The notes beneath the pieces were generated by a model, which had not been told where the DNA came from, ran no database searches, and was given only the letters and a program-made list of their open reading frames with translations. Shown piece after piece: positions 35,954-45,699 of a DNA stretch of 64,000 bases (positions within the stretch are counted from its first letter, which is position 1; the number at the start of each line of letters is the position of its first letter). A program made the position numbers and the translations under genes. The stretch covers positions 370,877-434,876 of the forward strand of contig NZ_KB910924.1 in the NCBI RefSeq assembly GCF_000383235.1. Direction: 5' to 3'. This DNA is from Bacillus sp. 123MFChir2 (GTDB lineage Bacteria; Bacillota; Bacilli; Bacillales; Bacillaceae_G).

Positions 35954-36755
35954 TTCTTCTCTTCCCCTCTTTTTTCATATAAGAAAATAAAGCATGATAT
36001 GTTGCTGCAATTCGTTCACCTTCTGTAAAATCTCGTTCGTATATGCGAAGCATACTGCGAAAAACAGAAGGACTTTGACAATAAGATTCTTCATTGCTAT
36101 TCGTTGCTCCAACTTTACGAATCGACTGTAAAAATTCACGAACTGTAGCAAACGTTTCTGTGTAACATGTTTCAGTAATATGTATATCCCCTGTTATTCT
36201 TTTACACAATTGTTGTAGCTGTAATCCTGTAAAAAAGCTTTGCCCAACAGTTGTAGTATCTTCCGCTATTTTCGCACGCTGAAATGATGTATGAAGCTCA
36301 TGAAACGTTTCATTTCCAAATGTTGAAAATAACAGAACACCATCTTCACGTAAATTTTCATATAAATTTACTAATGTAGCTGGTAAATCATTTAACCATT
36401 GAAATGTTGCATTAGAGATCATAACATCATATTGTTTGTGAAGCGTAATACGTTCAATGTCTTCACATTGAAATGTAACAGCCTCTACATTACACCTTGT
36501 TTTTGCTTTCGCAATCATACTTTCCGCAAAATCAACAGCTGTAATCGTTGCCTTTGGAAAGGATGCTGCTAGTTGCTCTGTAACATAACCTGTACCGCAA
36601 CCAAGTTCTAAAATATGAATTTGTGCCGCTTCATCGTAATGTTCTTTCATATGAGTAAGCAGCTGATCTGCCATCTTTTTTTGAACATTTGCATATTGAT
36701 CATAGGATACAGCAGCTTGATTAAATCGTTTTTGTAACAACGTCTTGTTAATCAT
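35907..36755 (-). CDS. bioC: Malonyl-ACP O-methyltransferase BioC
   Basis: 282 residues. The SAM site is 'ILELGCGTGYVTEQLA' near 48-63, followed by 'VDFAESMIAKAK' and 'DVMISNATFQWL'. It methylates malonyl-ACP to open the biotin route through fatty-acid synthesis. The ATG overlaps the end of bioH by eight bases, which is fitting since BioH removes the methyl group later. Confidence 0.94.
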   Translation of the reverse strand: MINKTLLQKRFNQAAVSYDQYANVQKKMADQLLTHMKEHYDEAAQIHILELGCGTGYVTEQLAASFPKATITAVDFAESMIAKAKTRCNVEAVTFQCEDIERITLHKQYDVMISNATFQWLNDLPATLVNLYENLREDGVLLFSTFGNETFHELHTSFQRAKIAEDTTTVGQSFFTGLQLQQLCKRITGDIHITETCYTETFATVREFLQSIRKVGATNSNEESYCQSPSVFRSMLRIYERDFTEGERIAATYHALFSYMKKEGKRRNETCKHENRLEANRI

Positions 36756-37470
36756 TTCGCTCTATCCCCTTTACGAACTGTATCATTTCTTGTGCACATC
36801 GCTTTGCTTGTGTGAAACAAAGTGCATGCCCAGCTTCTTCTATAATCGTGAGTGATGCGTTTATTTTCCCTTGTATATACTCCGCTGCAGAGAGAGGGCA
36901 AATTACATCATCTTTTCCATGAAGAAGTAGTACTGGCACATCTATTTGTAATAGCTGTTCTCTAACATCTGTTTCTATTAAATAATGGAGTCCACATTGC
37001 AAAGAATGAATCGAATCACCTTGAAACTGTTCAGCTATTTTCAGAAACGCCCTGTCTTGTCCACTTTCCTGCTCCGCCTCGGAAAACATACTCATATAAA
37101 ATCGTTTCAACGTATCATCTTTTTGTTTCAAAAGATTTCGGCTCATTCGGTCGACAAAAGAGTGTTTCCAGCCATGTATGTAATCGGAATCTGTTGTAAA
37201 TTTCGCTGTTCCTCCTAGTAAAACAATCCCTTTCGTTTGCAATAAATGATGTACTTGAAGAGCGGCTAATGCCCCAAGTGACCAGCCAACTAAAATTACT
37301 TCTTTATCTTGTGCTACCTCTATAATTCGGCGTTGAAATCCCTGCTCATCTTCACTATTACGCCAATGAACGACATGTACGGGAAAATCATGCAAATGTG
37401 GAAGGAATGCTTCCCAAACCTGTTCTTCCATGCCCCATCCAGGTATAAGAATAAGAGTAGGCTGCATCAT
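36748..37470 (-). CDS. bioH: Pimeloyl-ACP methyl ester carboxylesterase BioH
   Basis: 240 residues, alpha/beta hydrolase. '[14 protein letters not shown]' is the oxyanion region, '[14 protein letters not shown]' the nucleophile elbow (Ser64), '[12 protein letters not shown]' the Asp and '[11 protein letters not shown]' the His. It frees pimeloyl-ACP from its methyl ester. ATG 37470 overlaps the bioF stop as ATGA, with AAGGAG seven bases upstream; this rules out the longer frame. Confidence 0.92.
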   Translation of the reverse strand: MMQPTLILIPGWGMEEQVWEAFLPHLHDFPVHVVHWRNSEDEQGFQRRIIEVAQDKEVILVGWSLGALAALQVHHLLQTKGIVLLGGTAKFTTDSDYIHGWKHSFVDRMSRNLLKQKDDTLKRFYMSMFSEAEQESGQDRAFLKIAEQFQGDSIHSLQCGLHYLIETDVREQLLQIDVPVLLLHGKDDVICPLSAAEYIQGKINASLTIIEEAGHALCFTQAKRCAQEMIQFVKGIERND

Positions 37471-38654
37471 GAAATCACTCCTTCTTCTTTTCCAATTTGT
37501 ACAATCCGCTGCGTTGCCCACTGCAAATCATTATTCGTATGCTGCGCTGTTACGGCAAACCGGATGCGAGAACTATGCTGTGGTACAGTTGGCGGCCGAA
37601 TCGCAATTGCTGCTATTCCTGCTTCTTGCAATTTCAGACTAAAACGGAGCGCCGCTTCATTAGAACCTACGATAACAGGAACAATATGCGTCGTGCTGTC
37701 TCCAATATGAAAATCGGCTTCTTGCAGAGCTGTTCGAAAATATCGTCCATTTTCTATTAATCTATAACGATCTGTTTCATCTTTTCTCACAATATCAATT
37801 GCTTTCCCAATTGCGCCAAGCGTTCCTGGAGGTAAAGCGGTTGTAAAAATAAAACTGCGCATCGTATTGATCAAATACTCGATACAAACAGCACTTCCAG
37901 TAATATACGCACCATAACAGCCCATTGCTTTACTAAATGTACCCATGTGAATATCGATCGACTTAGCTAATTTGGGATGCTCATGAACAAGACCTGCTCC
38001 ATTTCTCCCATATATTCCGCCTGCATGTGCCTCATCAACCATAAGAAGCGCTCCGTACTTTTCTTTCAGCATCACTAAATCTTCTAAGTGAGCCCTATCT
38101 CCATCCATACTAAAAATAGTATCCGTAACAATTAGTTTTCGTTTTTCTCCCTTTGCAGATTTTAACAATTTCTCTAAATGTTCTAAATCATTATGACGAT
38201 AGCGCTTATGTTCGGCACCGCTTAATACGATACCATCTACAATACTGGCATGATTCAGCCTATCGCTAAACACAATATCATGACGACTTACAAGTGAAGA
38301 AATGGTTCCAACGTTTGCTATGTAACCACTATTCACTATTAGTGCCTTTTCAGTTTCTTTCCAAACACATATCTGCTGTTCAATTTCTTCATATAACGGA
38401 TAGTTTCCTACAACAAGACGTGATGCCGCCCCACTGGTCCCATACTTTTTTGTCGCTTCTATTGCAGCTTCTTTTAACCGTTCATCACCAGCTAATCCTA
38501 AGTAATTGTTTGAAGCTAAATTTAATAATCTCTGTCCATTTCGAATGAGCCACGCTTGCTCGGCGCGCTCCGTTGCAAACAATTGCCGGTGCTGTGATGT
38601 TTCGATAAGACTCGATAGCTTAGACTGAAAATGCGTTTCCCACACTGGATTCAT
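37467..38654 (-). CDS. bioF: 8-amino-7-oxononanoate synthase
   Basis: 395 residues, PLP enzyme of the alpha-oxoamine synthase family. '[21 protein letters not shown]' and '[14 protein letters not shown]' are the N-terminal signatures; '[16 protein letters not shown]' holds the PLP Asp and '[15 protein letters not shown]' the Schiff-base Lys. It condenses pimeloyl thioester with Ala. Overlaps bioD by 35 bases. Confidence 0.95.
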   Translation of the reverse strand: MNPVWETHFQSKLSSLIETSQHRQLFATERAEQAWLIRNGQRLLNLASNNYLGLAGDERLKEAAIEATKKYGTSGAASRLVVGNYPLYEEIEQQICVWKETEKALIVNSGYIANVGTISSLVSRHDIVFSDRLNHASIVDGIVLSGAEHKRYRHNDLEHLEKLLKSAKGEKRKLIVTDTIFSMDGDRAHLEDLVMLKEKYGALLMVDEAHAGGIYGRNGAGLVHEHPKLAKSIDIHMGTFSKAMGCYGAYITGSAVCIEYLINTMRSFIFTTALPPGTLGAIGKAIDIVRKDETDRYRLIENGRYFRTALQEADFHIGDSTTHIVPVIVGSNEAALRFSLKLQEAGIAAIAIRPPTVPQHSSRIRFAVTAQHTNNDLQWATQRIVQIGKEEGVIS

Positions 38655-39351
38655 TGTGTAAAAACTCCTCTAACCTTGAGATAGCAATACTCTCTTCTGC
38701 CGCTTGTAATAATTCATTTCTTGTAAAGTCTTCACGCAGCGCTGGTAGCAATCCAATAACCGGTACGCCGCTTAATTCTTCTATCATTTCTTTATTTTCT
38801 AACACTCTTTCTGTTTCATGTTCTTGGCATCCAGACAAAATGATACCCGCGACTGACAGGCCGTGTGCTTTTGCATAAGAAACCGTTAAAATCGTATGAT
38901 TCACTGTCCCAAGTGTTGGCCTTGCTACAATAAGCAACGGTAATTGCAATTGTTTGGCAAAATCAACAACGAGGGCATCGTCTGTGTAAGGGACTACAAG
39001 TCCGCCAGCGCCTTCTACAAGAAGAGAGTCGAATTGTTTTGACAATTTTTCATAATGACTCGTAATATTTGATAATAATACTTTCCTTCCCGCCCGCTTC
39101 ATTGCTAAGCGAGGCGCAAGCGGTTCTTGAACTGAGTATGGACAAATCTCTTCGCAGGGTATTGTTACACCTGCAGCTGCTTTCAACCGAGCAGCATCTC
39201 CTTCTGGATGTGAGGAAAGATGACCACTTTGCAATGGTTTATAGACACCGATATTATACCCGCGCTCGCGAAGCACACCTGCTAATGCACCTGTTACAAC
39301 TGTTTTTCCTACTTCCGTATCGGTTGCTGTCACAAAGAAACCACTCATCAT
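38620..39351 (-). CDS. bioD: Dethiobiotin synthetase
   Basis: 243 residues. P-loop '[19 protein letters not shown]' at 6-24, then 'GVYKPLQSG' and '[13 protein letters not shown]'. It closes the ureido ring with CO2 and ATP. The C-terminal tail runs into bioF. The ATG overlaps the bioA stop. Confidence 0.95.
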   Translation of the reverse strand: MMSGFFVTATDTEVGKTVVTGALAGVLRERGYNIGVYKPLQSGHLSSHPEGDAARLKAAAGVTIPCEEICPYSVQEPLAPRLAMKRAGRKVLLSNITSHYEKLSKQFDSLLVEGAGGLVVPYTDDALVVDFAKQLQLPLLIVARPTLGTVNHTILTVSYAKAHGLSVAGIILSGCQEHETERVLENKEMIEELSGVPVIGLLPALREDFTRNELLQAAEESIAISRLEEFLHNESSVGNAFSV

Positions 39352-40727
39352 TCTCCCTCCGTTACCTCTTGAATGGCTTGCTGTAAAATCGCAATCATAT
39401 CATCCAGTTCTTCTATCGTAGAAGCAAGTGGCGGCATAAAGACAACAACATTCCCTAGCGGGCGAAGAATCATTCCTAAATCACGTGCTCTTCTGCAAAC
39501 CTTCACACCGACTCGTTCCTGCCAAGAATATGCTTCCTTTGTTTCTTTATTTTGCACAAGCTCAATGCCAATCATAAAGCCGCGCTGACGAATATCTCCT
39601 ACATGCTTAAACCCCTGCAAAACTTCTAAGCGTTTTGCGATATATTCCGCTTTATGACTAACAGCTTCTATAAGATTAGTCGTTTCAAATAATTTTAAAT
39701 TCGCAAGTGCTACTGCACAGCCTAGCGGGTTCCCTGTATAACTATGACCGTGGAAAAACGTTTTTTGTTCCTCATAATCACCTAAAAATGCTCGATAAAT
39801 TTCATCCGTCGTTACGGTAATGGCAACCGGTAAATATCCTCCTGTTAGCCCCTTTCCGGCAGTTAAAATATCCGGTGTGATTCCCTCATGCTCACAAGCA
39901 AACATTTTTCCTGTTCTGCCAAATCCTGTTGCTACTTCATCTGTAATAAGAAGAACGTTGTATGCTGTACAAAGCTCTCTTAATCCTTTTAAGTAACCAT
40001 CTGGCATAGTAATGATACCACTCGCTCCTTGAACAAGTGGCTCAACAATAACAGCTGCCATTTCTTCATGATTGCCTCGCAATAAATCTTCCATTTCTTC
40101 TAAATGTTTTTTCACAATCATTTGCCCATCTTCCCCATAAGGAGAACGATATGTATACGGATATGATACTTTTAACGTATCAAATAAAAGCGTACTATAC
40201 ACTTGGTGAAACATATCAATCGCCCCGACAGATACCGCTCCAATTGTGTCGCCATGATACGCTTCTTTCATCGTAATAAACTTTTTCTTATTAGGCTTTC
40301 CTTTATGCTGCCAATATTGAAAGGCCATTTTAATTGCAATTTCAACTGATGTCGCACCAGAATCAGAATAAAAAACTTTCTTCAGTCCATTCGGTACAAT
40401 TTCAATAATTTTCTCGGCTAATAAAATACTTGGTACATTCGCGATACCTAGCAATGTAGAATGTGCAACTTTATTCAATTGCTCACGAATCGCATCATCT
40501 AACTCTTGAACATGGTGACCATGAACATTGAGCCAAATAGAAGACACACCGTCCCAATAGCCTTTTCCATTCACATCATATAATTTTCTTCCTTCTCCCC
40601 GTTCAATAATGACAGGATCATCTTCTAAATAATCTTTCATTTGGGTAAATGGATGCCACACATAATCTTTATTTTTTTGAGCTAATTCCTCATATGTAAA
40701 AGTTTGCTCCATGCTCCTCACACTCAT
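39348..40727 (-). CDS. bioA: DAPA aminotransferase BioA
   Basis: 459 residues, class III PLP aminotransferase. '[11 protein letters not shown]' at the start, '[20 protein letters not shown]', '[13 protein letters not shown]' and the PLP Lys in '[14 protein letters not shown]' are all present. I start at ATG 40727, which has AGAGGTGG upstream; the GTG nine bases before it is part of that site. First gene of the operon, directly behind the BirA operator. Confidence 0.95.
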   Translation of the reverse strand: MSVRSMEQTFTYEELAQKNKDYVWHPFTQMKDYLEDDPVIIERGEGRKLYDVNGKGYWDGVSSIWLNVHGHHVQELDDAIREQLNKVAHSTLLGIANVPSILLAEKIIEIVPNGLKKVFYSDSGATSVEIAIKMAFQYWQHKGKPNKKKFITMKEAYHGDTIGAVSVGAIDMFHQVYSTLLFDTLKVSYPYTYRSPYGEDGQMIVKKHLEEMEDLLRGNHEEMAAVIVEPLVQGASGIITMPDGYLKGLRELCTAYNVLLITDEVATGFGRTGKMFACEHEGITPDILTAGKGLTGGYLPVAITVTTDEIYRAFLGDYEEQKTFFHGHSYTGNPLGCAVALANLKLFETTNLIEAVSHKAEYIAKRLEVLQGFKHVGDIRQRGFMIGIELVQNKETKEAYSWQERVGVKVCRRARDLGMILRPLGNVVVFMPPLASTIEELDDMIAILQQAIQEVTEGE

Positions 40728-40738
40728 GATTGCCACCT

Positions 40739-40775
40739 CTAATGTTAACTTATTTTAAATAAAGGTTAACATTAG
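40739..40775. promoter_or_regulatory. BirA operator of the biotin operon
   Basis: Two perfect 11-base arms, CTAATGTTAAC and GTTAACATTAG, are separated by 15 bases. This is the BirA-biotinyl-AMP operator layout. It overlaps the expected -10 region and reaches the ribosome site of bioA. Confidence 0.92.
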
Positions 40776-40786
40776 GAAACAAATAC

Positions 40787-40792
40787 TGTCAA
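40787..40792 (-). promoter_or_regulatory. -35 box of the biotin operon
   Basis: TTGACA on the minus strand, 12 bases from the BirA operator. The -10 would fall inside the operator. Confidence 0.65.
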
Positions 40793-40821
40793 TTCTTTTT
40801 GAGGAATCGTATTCTAAAAAA

Positions 40822-40851
40822 AGAACGACCTATTCTAAGATAAGTCGTTCT
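40822..40851 (-). terminator. Terminator of the small secreted protein gene
   Basis: An 8-bp stem (AGAACGAC / GTCGTTCT) with some inner pairing, then seven T on the minus strand. It isolates the gene from the bio promoter. Confidence 0.75.
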
Positions 40852-41197
40852 ACTGGCCGTGCTTCATTTTACCAATCTCTTGAATCAATTGTTCGTCCGT
40901 TTTACCTTCTACATCAATTCCAAGCTCTTTCGCATGCTCACGAAGAAGCTCTGGTCGCTTTTCAGAACGCACTGCGTCTATTTCTTTTTGAATCTGTTCT
41001 TTTGTTTTTCCTTCTGTAGAAACTTCGAATTTATCTGCTGTTTTTTTCATTTTTTCTTCTTCATCTTGTCTTACTGTTTCTTTTGGTTTTTCAACATTTT
41101 TCTGTATTGGATTAGGAGATGACGCAAATGCTGTATAAATTCCAGCACCACCAATGACTGTGACCAACAGTGAAATAATTATGATTTTTATCTTCAT
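40850..41197 (-). CDS. Small secreted protein with repeated 'EGKT' motif
   Basis: 115 residues. A signal or anchor segment covers about 3-24 (ends in YTAFAS). The charged mature part holds two related units: 'FEVSTEGKTKEQIQKEID' and 'LGIDVEGKTDEQLIQEIG'. A third relative is in the protein at 34525-34764. GGAGGG precedes ATG 41197. Function unknown; I do not recognise a named family. Confidence 0.7.
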   Translation of the reverse strand: MKIKIIIISLLVTVIGGAGIYTAFASSPNPIQKNVEKPKETVRQDEEEKMKKTADKFEVSTEGKTKEQIQKEIDAVRSEKRPELLREHAKELGIDVEGKTDEQLIQEIGKMKHGQ

Positions 41198-41339
41198 AAC
41201 TTTTCCCTCCTTAAGTTCATTATAACGAACAAAAAGATAATTTCTACTCTTTTTGTTGACCATTCAATTCTAAAAATAATTATTGGCATCCTCCTATTTT
41301 ATTTGGGATTGTCATATTACTAGCATTTGGATTCATAAA

Positions 41340-41370
41340 GAAAAGTCCGCTGCTTAGCAACGGACTTTTC
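41340..41370 (-). terminator. Terminator of the CpdB-type gene
   Basis: A 10-bp stem (GAAAAGTCCG / CGGACTTTTC) extended by three inner pairs (TGC / GCA). Confidence 0.85.
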
Positions 41371-41374
41371 TTTC

Positions 41375-43603
41375 TTATTTATTTAATTTCCTTCTTCTTA
41401 ATAACGCAACTGCACCTGCCCCAATAAACGCAAGACCTGCTCCTAATGTCGTAAACACATTCGCTCCTGTCTTTGGCAAACTGTTGTCTGATTTTGTTTG
41501 CTCTTTACCTGAGTCTGTTGCTGTCGGCTTTTCTTCGCTGTTTTTATTATCTTCTGTTTTCGGCTGATCTCCGCCATTGTTGTTATCTGTTGGCGTTTTC
41601 GGTTGATCCGTTCCATTATCGCCACCAGTTGGTTCATCTTTTTTCGTTAAATCAATTGCATATTTTGCAAATTCATTTTCTGATGGGCCAACGTAAGCAA
41701 TATTGCCGTCTTTTGTTATATATTTTTTGGCATTTGGAGAAGAATCAAATGTAACATTCAATTTCTCACCAGCAATTGGTTTAAATGCCCAGTTTTTATC
41801 CGCTGTCGGGTTAATCGTTTTTACTTCTTCCATATATTTCACAATAATTTGACGTGTTTCATCAGGAGACGGTAAAATCACTTCCCCTTTACTTACACCC
41901 GGGAATGTTTTACTGCTACCTCGGTAGTTATTCGTTGCAACAACAAACTCTTTACTGTCCGTTACCGGCTTTCCGTCATATGTTAAGTTTACAACACGAT
42001 TTGCACCTTCATTTATAACGTTTCCATCTTTGTCATATTTAGCAGGCTGCGTTACATCAATTTCATATTTCACGCCGTCTAATACATCAAAATTATATGT
42101 TGGATAGTCTTTATTTACTAATTTTTGCTCACCGGTTTTCTTTAGATCAATTTTGTTAAATTGACCAGCAGACATTTCTAACCAGTCTTTCAACTGAGCG
42201 CCATTTACTTTTACTGCATATAATGTGTTTGGATACACGTATAAGTCTGCAACATTTTTAATTGCAAGCGTTCCTGCCGGAATGTCTGTATAATATGTAG
42301 CGCCGTTACGTCCACCTGCTTTAAACGGTGCACCTGCAGATAATACAGGAATTCCTTTATATTCTTTGTATTTCTCATCATTTTCAAATAATTTTTTTAC
42401 ATACCACTTTTGTGCATTCGTTACAAGTTGAACAGACGGATCATCTTGGACAAGCGCAAAATAACTATTAATTGGCGCTGTCGTTGTACCAACTTTTGTA
42501 TCTACATAGTCCTTTGTTGCTTTATGTTCTGCTTTTATTTCATCAACAAGTCTTTGATCGGCTCCTACTGCCTTACCTTCTTTATCTATAATCGGACGAT
42601 ATTTTGGAATAGATTTTTCCTTTTGTACTTCCCATTTTCCGTTCACTTGCTTTAATTCCATATCAATCATTCCTATATTATTTCCGAAAACACCTGGCAT
42701 TACAACAGGAACACCACCATAATGTTCGGCTACTTCTGTATGAGAATGCCCCATCAGTACTGCGTCAACACCAGCAACTTTTGTTGCTAAATAATACGAT
42801 GCATTCTCCATATCAGATTTGTAACCGCTTTTATCAACACCCGAATGAGCTAACGCAACGATAACATCTGCGCCTTCTGCTTTCATTTTCGGCACCATTT
42901 GCTTTGCTGTTTCTACAATATCTTTTGCTATTACTTTTCCTTCTAAGTTCGCTTTATCCCAGCCCATAATTTGCGGTGGTACAAAGCCCATTACACCGAT
43001 TTTCACTTTCTTATCTAATTTATTACCAGCCTCATCAAATAATTCTTTTTCAAATATATGATACGGTTTGAAATAATTTTCACCACTTTTTGCATCATAC
43101 ACATTCGAGTTAATTACAGGAAACTGTGTTTTACTAATCACTTGATTTAAATAATCTAAACCATAGTTAAATTCATGATTTCCAAGAGAGATGACGTCAT
43201 ACTTCATTAAATTCATCATACGGTATAACGGATGCACATAGTTATATTTATCGCTTGTGCTTGGATCTAAATTATTAGTTTCTTTTTTTATTTTATTTGC
43301 CACATAATCACCCAGCGGCGTTCCTTGCAGTGCATCTCCATCATCAAATAAAACAGAGTTTTTTACCTCTCCACGCGCTTTATTAACAAGAGTCGCTGTT
43401 TGAACCAATCCTACTTTATTATCTGTTTTTGTTTGATAGTAATCATAGTTCATTAAATTTACGTGAATATCAGATGTTTCTAATATTCTTAGTTTTACAG
43501 TACTGTCCTCTCCCTCAGCATGTACAGGTGTCGCCACTACTTGTGGAGCAATAACACCTAATGCAAGTGCAGCACCAGCCAACGTTTTTGTTGATTTCTT
43601 CAC
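41375..43603 (-). CDS. cpdB: Cell-wall-anchored 2',3'-cyclic-nucleotide phosphodiesterase / 3'-nucleotidase
   Basis: 742 residues. Signal peptide ends near VHA (about 29). Metallophosphatase motifs: 'ILETSDIHVNLMNYDYY', 'FDDGDALQGTPLGDY', 'SLGNHEFNYG', 'LAHSGVD' and 'MGHSHTEV'. The nucleotide-binding domain follows. After a Pro/Thr/Asp-rich spacer comes the sortase signal LPKTG at 709-713, a hydrophobic segment and RRRK. It hydrolyses cyclic and 3' nucleotides outside the cell. Tandem PhoP-like boxes upstream suggest induction by phosphate limitation. Confidence 0.93.
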   Translation of the reverse strand: MKKSTKTLAGAALALGVIAPQVVATPVHAEGEDSTVKLRILETSDIHVNLMNYDYYQTKTDNKVGLVQTATLVNKARGEVKNSVLFDDGDALQGTPLGDYVANKIKKETNNLDPSTSDKYNYVHPLYRMMNLMKYDVISLGNHEFNYGLDYLNQVISKTQFPVINSNVYDAKSGENYFKPYHIFEKELFDEAGNKLDKKVKIGVMGFVPPQIMGWDKANLEGKVIAKDIVETAKQMVPKMKAEGADVIVALAHSGVDKSGYKSDMENASYYLATKVAGVDAVLMGHSHTEVAEHYGGVPVVMPGVFGNNIGMIDMELKQVNGKWEVQKEKSIPKYRPIIDKEGKAVGADQRLVDEIKAEHKATKDYVDTKVGTTTAPINSYFALVQDDPSVQLVTNAQKWYVKKLFENDEKYKEYKGIPVLSAGAPFKAGGRNGATYYTDIPAGTLAIKNVADLYVYPNTLYAVKVNGAQLKDWLEMSAGQFNKIDLKKTGEQKLVNKDYPTYNFDVLDGVKYEIDVTQPAKYDKDGNVINEGANRVVNLTYDGKPVTDSKEFVVATNNYRGSSKTFPGVSKGEVILPSPDETRQIIVKYMEEVKTINPTADKNWAFKPIAGEKLNVTFDSSPNAKKYITKDGNIAYVGPSENEFAKYAIDLTKKDEPTGGDNGTDQPKTPTDNNNGGDQPKTEDNKNSEEKPTATDSGKEQTKSDNSLPKTGANVFTTLGAGLAFIGAGAVALLRRRKLNK

Positions 43604-43746
43604 AAAAAATCCCCCTTATAACATAGTCCCCGGTTATAAAATAAATGATGGGATTCATGTCCCTTTTTCTTAAGCATCCAATCTATAAAGAAGTTAGTTG
43701 TCCTACTTCCTTTGCGAGTTGGATAAATTTACCCCATCTAAAATTT

Positions 43747-43776
43747 ATCATAACGAACAGCCGTTACTATCGTCAA
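43747..43776 (-). promoter_or_regulatory. Promoter of cpdB
   Basis: Minus strand: TTGACG (43771-43776), 18-base spacer, TATGAT (43747-43752). The leader of about 135 bases includes the stem GATAAATTT / AAATTTATC at 43722-43749. Confidence 0.55.
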
Positions 43777-43794
43777 CAAATTTTGACGTACTTC

Positions 43795-43822
43795 TACAAA
43801 TTTTCTGTAAAAGCATTGTAAA
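43795..43822 (-). promoter_or_regulatory. Tandem PhoP-box candidate upstream of cpdB
   Basis: On the minus strand three hexamers, TTTACA, TTTACA and TTTGTA, repeat at exact 11-base steps. PhoP sites in bacilli are TTAACA-like hexamers at 11-base spacing. The array ends about 19 bases before the -35 box. Confidence 0.55.
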
Positions 43823-43851
43823 ATTTTTATGAAGACGTAATGTATCTTCCA

Positions 43852-43879
43852 TTGCTTCTCATTATGAATATGATACAAT
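43852..43879 (+). promoter_or_regulatory. Promoter of the GDSL hydrolase gene
   Basis: TTGCTT, a 16-base spacer and TACAAT, 26 bases before the start codon. Confidence 0.55.
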
Positions 43880-43904
43880 AACCATTTATAAGGAGGATAA
43901 CATA

Positions 43905-44678
43905 ATGAAAAAACTTCTTTTGTCTACAGTTTGTCTCCTCCTTCTTATCATTATATTTTTGTATTGTGACAAGAATCATGAGACAAATATCCAAAAAGAA
44001 TCTCCAGCTACAACCGTTCCACACTGGGTTAATACACAAACAGATGCGACTCTTCATCATCTTGTCCTAGGTGATTCTCTTGCCAAAGGTTACGGATCTA
44101 CACAAGGTGGATATGTACAAGTTGCTTCTCATACATTAGAAACACAATTACAAAAACAAATTATAGTGGATAATCTTGCGGTAAACGGCTTAACAACAGA
44201 CCGGTTACTACAAATGTTGCAAACCGAAGAAGTGAAACAAAAAATAAAAGAAGCTCATATGATTACAATTAGCATTGGCGGGAATAACGTTTTACACATA
44301 AAGCGAGATGTCGGTGTAATAGAAGGAATGAAATTATTAAATGAAGAAAAGGATCATTTTGAACAAGATTTACAAAACATTGTAAAAACGATTCGTGCCG
44401 CTAATCCGAACGCACTCATCGTTTTATCTGAGCTCTATAACCCATTAAAACTGGACGATTCCATTGCTTCTTACGCAAATGTTTTCTTAGACAATTGGAA
44501 TAAAACAATATATTCAATTTCAAAAGAAAACCAACCTTCACTCGTTTTACCGATTCGCAAATTATTACCAAATGATCAAAAAGATTTACTGTATGATCAA
44601 GTTCATCCAAATGATAAAGGATATGAAATAATCGCAGAATCATTTGCACAACAAGTGTTGTCATATAACCATAAGTAG
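43905..44678 (+). CDS. SGNH/GDSL-family esterase
   Basis: 257 residues. One N-terminal hydrophobic segment (about 4-20) anchors or exports it. Block I is 'LVLGDSLAKGYG' with nucleophile Ser58, block III 'SIGGNNVLH' and block V 'DQVHPNDKGY' with the Asp and His. It resembles YpmR-like lipases of bacilli, acting on acyl esters at the cell surface. AAGGAGG lies seven bases before the ATG. Single gene. Confidence 0.88.
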   Translation: MKKLLLSTVCLLLLIIIFLYCDKNHETNIQKESPATTVPHWVNTQTDATLHHLVLGDSLAKGYGSTQGGYVQVASHTLETQLQKQIIVDNLAVNGLTTDRLLQMLQTEEVKQKIKEAHMITISIGGNNVLHIKRDVGVIEGMKLLNEEKDHFEQDLQNIVKTIRAANPNALIVLSELYNPLKLDDSIASYANVFLDNWNKTIYSISKENQPSLVLPIRKLLPNDQKDLLYDQVHPNDKGYEIIAESFAQQVLSYNHK

Positions 44679-44700
44679 GAACTCCACCTACTTATAGTTA
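44666..44700 (+). terminator. Hairpin after the GDSL gene
   Basis: ATAAGTAGG / CCTACTTAT with a 7-base loop, extended by partly matched bases, around the stop codon. There is no T-run, so termination is uncertain. Confidence 0.45.
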
Positions 44701-44898
44701 TATAAATACACATTCAAAACCAGACTAAAAGCCTCTTTCTTGTTAGGTGAGCGAGAGCATCTGGCCATACATAGAAATGGTAAGTGCCTTTTCCTGCCAC
44801 GTGCAAGGTTTAAGACAAAATGAGAAAGCAAGTAGGGGGCATGATTTATTCAGCATAACAACAACTTATATGCTGAAAAATTAAAATAAATTTATATA
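44699..44898 (-). repeat. Dispersed repeat, copy H (bcr-like)
   Basis: Reverse orientation, nearly complete. Ends TATATAAATACACATTC and (minus) TATATAAATTTATTTTAA. The core contains 'CTGGCCATACATAGAAATGG' and 'TCCTGCCACGTGCAAGG'. It is followed by GTTGAACCAATTGGG, which recurs at 46434-46448. Confidence 0.85.
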
Positions 44899-45015
44899 GT
44901 TGAACCAATTGGGTCCTTACAGATGTGTTTTCATCTTAGATTCACAAAAAAGCTCATTCTATTTTTATAACATTATGTTTTTTTGTTACAATAAGAAGAG
45001 AAGGGGGCCTGTCAT

Positions 45016-45462
45016 ATGGATTCACGTGAGTGGGAACGCATCGTTGATCATCTTCTTTCGCTAGTACCTCTTTTTTATCGCAAGTTTATGCTTCCTGGAG
45101 AGTTCTCTTCTCAGCGACACATGCCACCATCACATACGCAGGTGTTATTATTATTGCATGAGCGAGATACATTAGCAGTTTCAGAAATCGGCAAACGATT
45201 AGCTATTTCAAGGCCGAATATGACACCATTGCTAAATAAACTCATTCAAGAAGAGCTTGTAGAGCGCCATTATAGCGAAAAAGATCGACGTGTTATTTTA
45301 ATGTCTCTTACAACCGAAGGAAAATCATTAGTCAATCAATACAAACAATTCCTTTTAAAAAAACTAAAAGAAAATTTACAAACATTATCAGCAAGCGATC
45401 GGGAGCAGTTAACCCATTCCTTGCAAACAATCCAAAATTTAATTATGAAAGCAAACATATAA
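45016..45462 (+). CDS. MarR-family transcriptional regulator
   Basis: 148 residues. 'LAVSEIGKRLAISRPNMTPLLNKLIQEELV' is the recognition unit and 'HYSEKDRRVILMSLT' the wing with the DRR motif. AAGGGGG lies upstream. It stands alone after copy H, so its target is not evident. It is not close to the MarR protein at 2.1 kb. Confidence 0.88.
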   Translation: MDSREWERIVDHLLSLVPLFYRKFMLPGEFSSQRHMPPSHTQVLLLLHERDTLAVSEIGKRLAISRPNMTPLLNKLIQEELVERHYSEKDRRVILMSLTTEGKSLVNQYKQFLLKKLKENLQTLSASDREQLTHSLQTIQNLIMKANI

Positions 45463-45488
45463 AGCTGCTTCTAACGAGAAGCAGCTTT
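45461..45488. terminator. Bidirectional terminator
   Basis: A 12-bp perfect stem (AAAGCTGCTTCT and its complement), 4-base loop, between the MarR gene and the small Tyr-rich ORF. Confidence 0.9.
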
Positions 45489-45645
45489 ATGCTTCATAAT
45501 AATTTCCATAATATACATTTGAATACGGCCAAGTAGTTAAATATGGTTTACTTTCTTGCAATGGTTGCACAGTCTGTTTTATATATGGAACAGGATAATA
45601 CTTTACATGTGGATAATACCTTGGATCATAATAAGAAAAAAACAT
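45487..45645 (-). CDS. Small tyrosine-rich protein
   Basis: 52 residues, of which 13 are Tyr and 6 Pro. It opens with 'MFFSYYDPRYYPHVKYYPVP' and ends with 'SNVYYGNYYEA'. AAAGGAGG lies seven bases before the ATG, and the gene ends exactly at a terminator shared with the MarR gene, so it is likely real. Tyr-rich short proteins in bacilli are often spore coat components; that is only a guess here. Confidence 0.65.
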   Translation of the reverse strand: MFFSYYDPRYYPHVKYYPVPYIKQTVQPLQESKPYLTTWPYSNVYYGNYYEA

Positions 45646-45699
45646 CAGCTTTCCTCCTTTTTAGAAGCATATTCAAAAAGGAAATTTGATGTGCATTTA

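Noticed and set aside
43604-43746. Riboswitch in the cpdB leader
   Set aside because: There is a 9-bp AT-rich stem but no known aptamer consensus.
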